In this document: positions 61,471 through 64,000 of the stretch, in pieces | Layout of the letters: every line of letters begins with the position of its first letter | Position numbering within the stretch: the first letter of the stretch is position 1 | Assembly (NCBI RefSeq): GCF_028745505.1 | Contig: NZ_JAQZZL010000001.1 | Span: 2,105,818 to 2,169,817, forward strand | Source of the DNA: Lentisphaera marina | GTDB taxonomy: Bacteria; Verrucomicrobiota; Lentisphaeria; Lentisphaerales; Lentisphaeraceae | DNA length: 64,000 bases | Reading direction: 5' to 3' | The notes under the pieces: model-generated | What the model saw: only the letters and a program-made list of their open reading frames with translations | Told to the model about the DNA's origin: nothing | Database searches by the model: none | Program-made: the position numbers and the translations under genes

Positions 61471-61501
61471 TGTCATCTGAGCAAAATTTATGACGATTAA
61501 A
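61471..61501 (+). promoter_or_regulatory. TGTCA-N17-ACGATTAAA promoter element
   Basis: Plus-strand TTGTCAT, 17 bases ending TATG, ACGATTAAA. Points toward the sulfatase at 61648; no other feature is seen in 61355-61647. Confidence 0.55.
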
Positions 61502-61647
61502 GGTCAATTCATATTTAATAAGAGCTGAATCATGGAGCTAAAGCTCGATAAAACATATATCAATCGCCTGCAGCCAGCTAATGGAATGAGTATGTTATGA
61601 GTCCCGCATCCCATGAGAACGCCAGCCATAATTCAGAAGGAATAACC

Positions 61648-62481
61648 ATGAAATTTTTCTCAATTTTAATGCTCCTGATGTTTCCATTAGCAGCCCAGGA
61701 AAGGCCAAATATTATTTGGATGTTTTCTGATGATCATGCCACTCAGGCTATTGGTGCTTATGGTGGCCTTCTCGAGTCCTATAATTTAACTCCGAATATC
61801 GATCGACTTGCTAAAGAAGGCATGATATTTAAAAGAGCTTACGTCGGCAACTCAATTTGTGCTCCCAGTCGTGCCACTTTGCTCACCGGCAAGCACAGTC
61901 ATCTCCATGGCAAGGTTGATAACGTTAAAGGCTTTGATCACAATCAGCAGCAGTTTCAGAAGCTCTTGCAAAAAGGAGGATATCAAACTGCAATGATCGG
62001 TAAAATCCACCTTCCTGGTAAAATGCAGGGCTTTGATTACTGGGAAGTGTTACCTGGTCAGGGGAAATATTGGGATCCTGAGTTTGTTACTGAAACAGGG
62101 AAAACAATCTACCCAGGAGAGCACTCGAGCGATGTAATTACCCGTCGTGCACTAAACTGGATGAATAATGAGCGCGATAAGAGCAAACCTTTTATGTTGA
62201 TGGTTCATTTCAAGGCACCTCATCGCAGCTGGCAGCCAACGACCCGTTGGAAAAAGAAGTTCAGTACCATGACTTTTCCAGAACCCGACACCCTCTTTGA
62301 TGACTACCAGGGGCGTGGCACATCTGCTAAATATCAAGATATGAATATTGAACATTCAATGAATATGGCCGGTGATTTAAAAAGTAATAAATCACCGCGT
62401 AAGGAATTTTTGAAGAACAAGCCCTTAACAGGCAAAGCCCTTGTTAAATGGAAATACCCAACGGATCGAACTGATGACTAA
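61648..62481 (+). pseudogene. sulfatase, 3'-truncated
   Basis: 277 codons from ATG 61648, preferred over 61597 because GAAGGA lies just before it; signal peptide MKFFSILMLLMFPLAAQ. Motifs FSDDHATQAIGAYGG, CAPSR at 71-75 (ATLLTGKHSH), IGKIHLPGKM and NMAGDLKSNKSPRKEF are present. In complete relatives the sequence ends KWKYQRYIKDYL and then has a further 200 residues with the second metal site; here it stops at KWKYPTDRTDD after about half. The 3' part seems to have been lost at the border of the repeat region, so the protein is probably inactive. Confidence 0.8.
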
Positions 62482-62586
62482 GCTACGCATAGACATCAAT
62501 CCGATCCGTACTTAATTCACAGCTCACCTCAGCGTTCTTTGAAAAGCTTATACCACCCCGAAAAGCCTTAACCCACTCGTTTATGC

Positions 62587-62688
62587 ATGAAAAAATATAA
62601 TCTCTACTTTTGCTTACTTTGCTTATTTCAACTTAGCATTGCATTCGGCGACACAAGAAAGGACAGACAACAACGGCATAAACCTTGA
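62587..62688 (+). CDS. 33-aa signal-peptide ORF, possible gene remnant
   Basis: Reads MKKYNLYFCLLCLFQLSIAF then GDTRKDRQQRHKP: a signal peptide followed by 13 polar residues and a stop. It may be the 5' end of a lost secreted gene inside the degraded stretch 62482-63112. Confidence 0.3.
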   Translation: MKKYNLYFCLLCLFQLSIAFGDTRKDRQQRHKP

Positions 62689-62718
62689 ATAGATTATTCG
62701 CTTTGCAAGAAAGGCTTT

Positions 62719-63052
62719 CTGTCGGTGTGCTGCATCTAAATGTTGTTTGTCTGTCGGTAAAATAATTTGCGGATCTCGCACAATAAATCGTGGTAAGCAA
62801 TCGACAGCTCATATAAAGGGCTGTAAGCCCGATAGATTGTAGCGTGCACCGAAAGATTAGCCTCTTAAATATTTTGCTTACGCCATTGGTCTGAGTAGCA
62901 AAGATTTAAGAGGCTACAATTTATTGATTCTAGAGGGCTGTAAGCCCGACAGATTCAATACCCTGTGTCGGTACTTTGCACCTTGTGCTCTTAGTTATAT
63001 TTTACGTGCGGCTGTACCGCACGCTACTTTCTGTCGGTGCGCTGCACCTAAA
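62719..63052. repeat. repeat-rich spacer with several small hairpins
   Basis: CTGTCGGTGYGCTGCAYCTA occurs at 62719 and 63031; the hairpin GGGCTGTAAGCCC occurs at 62818 and 62935; GTGCGG/CCGCAC forms a hairpin at 63006-63022. A larger imperfect hairpin with arms AGCCTCTTAAAT and ATTTAAGAGGCT spans 62859-62916. No gene seen; the rest of 62482-63112 is unremarkable. Confidence 0.7.
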
Positions 63053-63112
63053 AGAGTATTTTTCACACATACTCTAAAGCTTGTACTACAAGTTCAAACT
63101 TTAGTTTGTTAA

Positions 63113-64000
63113 TTACTTCTTAGTCTTTTTATTCTTACTGGTCTTCCAGTTTTTTTTCATGAATTCTTCGGTGGGTTTGCCAATCTGCTCCGGACGATAT
63201 TGCGCCGGATCGAAGTTTGGGTTCGGCTTAGGAACTAGTCCACCCGTATCCTGGATCACCGCCTCTATGATTCGGTCCATTTCTTTCACTCGTTCGGGGT
63301 AGTTATCAGCCAGGTCATTCATTTCGCCGATGTCTTCAGCCAGGTTGTAAAGATTATAAGCGTGAGCGCCATTTTCGCCCTGGTGGAAAAGGCGAAGCAG
63401 TTTCCAGTCCCCTGAGTGAAGGGAAATGGATGATGGCACCCAATCCGGAACCATAGCAGGAAAAGGGAAGTAGTTTACAAGGCCCTTGCGATTGAGCTTT
63501 TTACCAACTAAAGCCGGACTAATATCAATACCATCAACTTTATGATCCGCTGGGATCTCTATTCCCAATTGATGGAGGATAGTCGGATAAAAATCTGAGG
63601 TTTGAACAAGTTCCTTAGAGCGGGTTTCAGCTTGGGTAAGTCCCGGCCAGGAGATGACAAAGGGAATGCGGATTCCACCTTCACACATGGATGCTTTTCC
63701 TCCACGAAGGGGGTAATTATCCGTCGGGAAAATGCCGTCGAGTTTGCTGTACATATTGCCGCCATTATCGGAGGTGAATATGATAACTGTTTTATTGGCA
63801 ATTCCAGCTTCATCTACCGCGTCAAGTAAAGAACCGACAGCATCATCCATGGATTCAATCATCGCGGCATAAATAGCCGATTGCTGCCTATCTCCAGGCT
63901 TGATCATTTTTTGGTACTTGTCGACTAATTCCTGCTTTGCATCCCAGGGGCCATGTACTGAAAACATCCAGTAATTCATAAAGAATGGATCTTTATTTTT
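63113..64000 (-). CDS. sulfatase, N-terminus outside the window
   Basis: The minus-strand frame is open through the right edge; 295 residues are visible, beginning KNKDPFFMNYWMFSVHGPWD, so the signal peptide and CxPxR are beyond 64000. Visible: FTSDNGGNMYSKLDGIFPTD, PLRGGKASMCEGGIRIPFVI, VDGIDISPALVG and the basic tail KNWKTSKNKKTKK. Closest relative in the window is the sulfatase at 48308, sharing PLRGGKASMCEGG. Ends just after the repeat-rich spacer. Confidence 0.9.
   Translation of the reverse strand, partial: KNKDPFFMNYWMFSVHGPWDAKQELVDKYQKMIKPGDRQQSAIYAAMIESMDDAVGSLLDAVDEAGIANKTVIIFTSDNGGNMYSKLDGIFPTDNYPLRGGKASMCEGGIRIPFVISWPGLTQAETRSKELVQTSDFYPTILHQLGIEIPADHKVDGIDISPALVGKKLNRKGLVNYFPFPAMVPDWVPSSISLHSGDWKLLRLFHQGENGAHAYNLYNLAEDIGEMNDLADNYPERVKEMDRIIEAVIQDTGGLVPKPNPNFDPAQYRPEQIGKPTEEFMKKNWKTSKNKKTKK

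Noticed and set aside
62719-63052. integron attC sites or tRNA-like structures
   Set aside because: Hairpins are short and lack attC core sites; no integrase, gene cassettes or tRNA arms can be drawn.

Overview
The window looks like a marine Lentisphaera-type bacterium (Lentisphaerota, PVC superphylum). The evidence is genomic style rather than a marker gene. DNA is AT-rich. Secreted sulfatases are very numerous. There are three copies of the PVC-specific pair DUF1552 (Tat signal) plus DUF1592-type (PSCyt/PSD) heme protein, a PVC-type heme-binding dehydrogenase with HEAT repeats, and prepilin-like proteins with the FTLIEILVV signal and an H-X9-DG motif. No rRNA, tRNA or CRISPR array was seen. 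Almost everything from 1 to 57.1 kb is on the minus strand.

Layout (minus-strand operons are read right to left). 0-1 kb: the start of a secreted protein running off the left edge, and a diheme cytochrome c lipoprotein. 1.2-4.6 kb: a degraded island with a truncated IS5-type transposase fused to a partial second copy of an XRE/DUF2975 regulatory pair, then the intact pair, whose DUF2975-like membrane protein carries a long coiled-coil insertion. 5-11.1 kb: operon of PVC dehydrogenase, sulfatase and TIM-barrel isomerase-like protein. 11.4-18.1 kb: a prepilin, three small secreted proteins and the first DUF1592/DUF1552 pair. 18.5-22.7 kb: a tripartite tricarboxylate-type transporter (TctC-TctB fusion plus TctA) with a sulfatase that has no signal peptide. 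23-27 kb: second DUF1592/DUF1552 pair. 27.3-29.7 kb: a secreted beta-propeller gene destroyed by a stop codon, a frameshift and a complete ISL3 element with an 8-bp target duplication. 30.3-41.8 kb: sulfatases, a putative zincin, a DUF1080/SMP-30 protein and small lipoproteins. 42.2-51.5 kb: six sulfatases, four arranged as two two-gene units. 51.6-57.1 kb: EF-hand protein, third DUF1592/DUF1552 pair, a 36-codon coupled ORF and a second prepilin. 57.5-60.1 kb (plus strand): ECF sigma factor and a membrane Ser/Thr kinase. 60.1-64 kb: a metalloprotease-like lipoprotein, a 3'-truncated sulfatase, a repeat-rich spacer and a sulfatase running off the right edge.

How the genes fit together: thirteen sulfatase genes (one truncated, one cut by the window edge), the heme proteins and the transporter suggest use of sulfated polysaccharides. 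No sulfatase-maturing enzyme or clear glycoside hydrolase is in the window. The most striking signal is a repeated promoter-like element, TGTCA-N17-(A/C)YAATTATG, found by eye immediately upstream of about fifteen of these genes in the correct orientation, including the ECF sigma gene itself. The inference is that the linked sigma factor/kinase pair controls this locus as a regulon. All matches and coordinates were read by eye; no database search was run.
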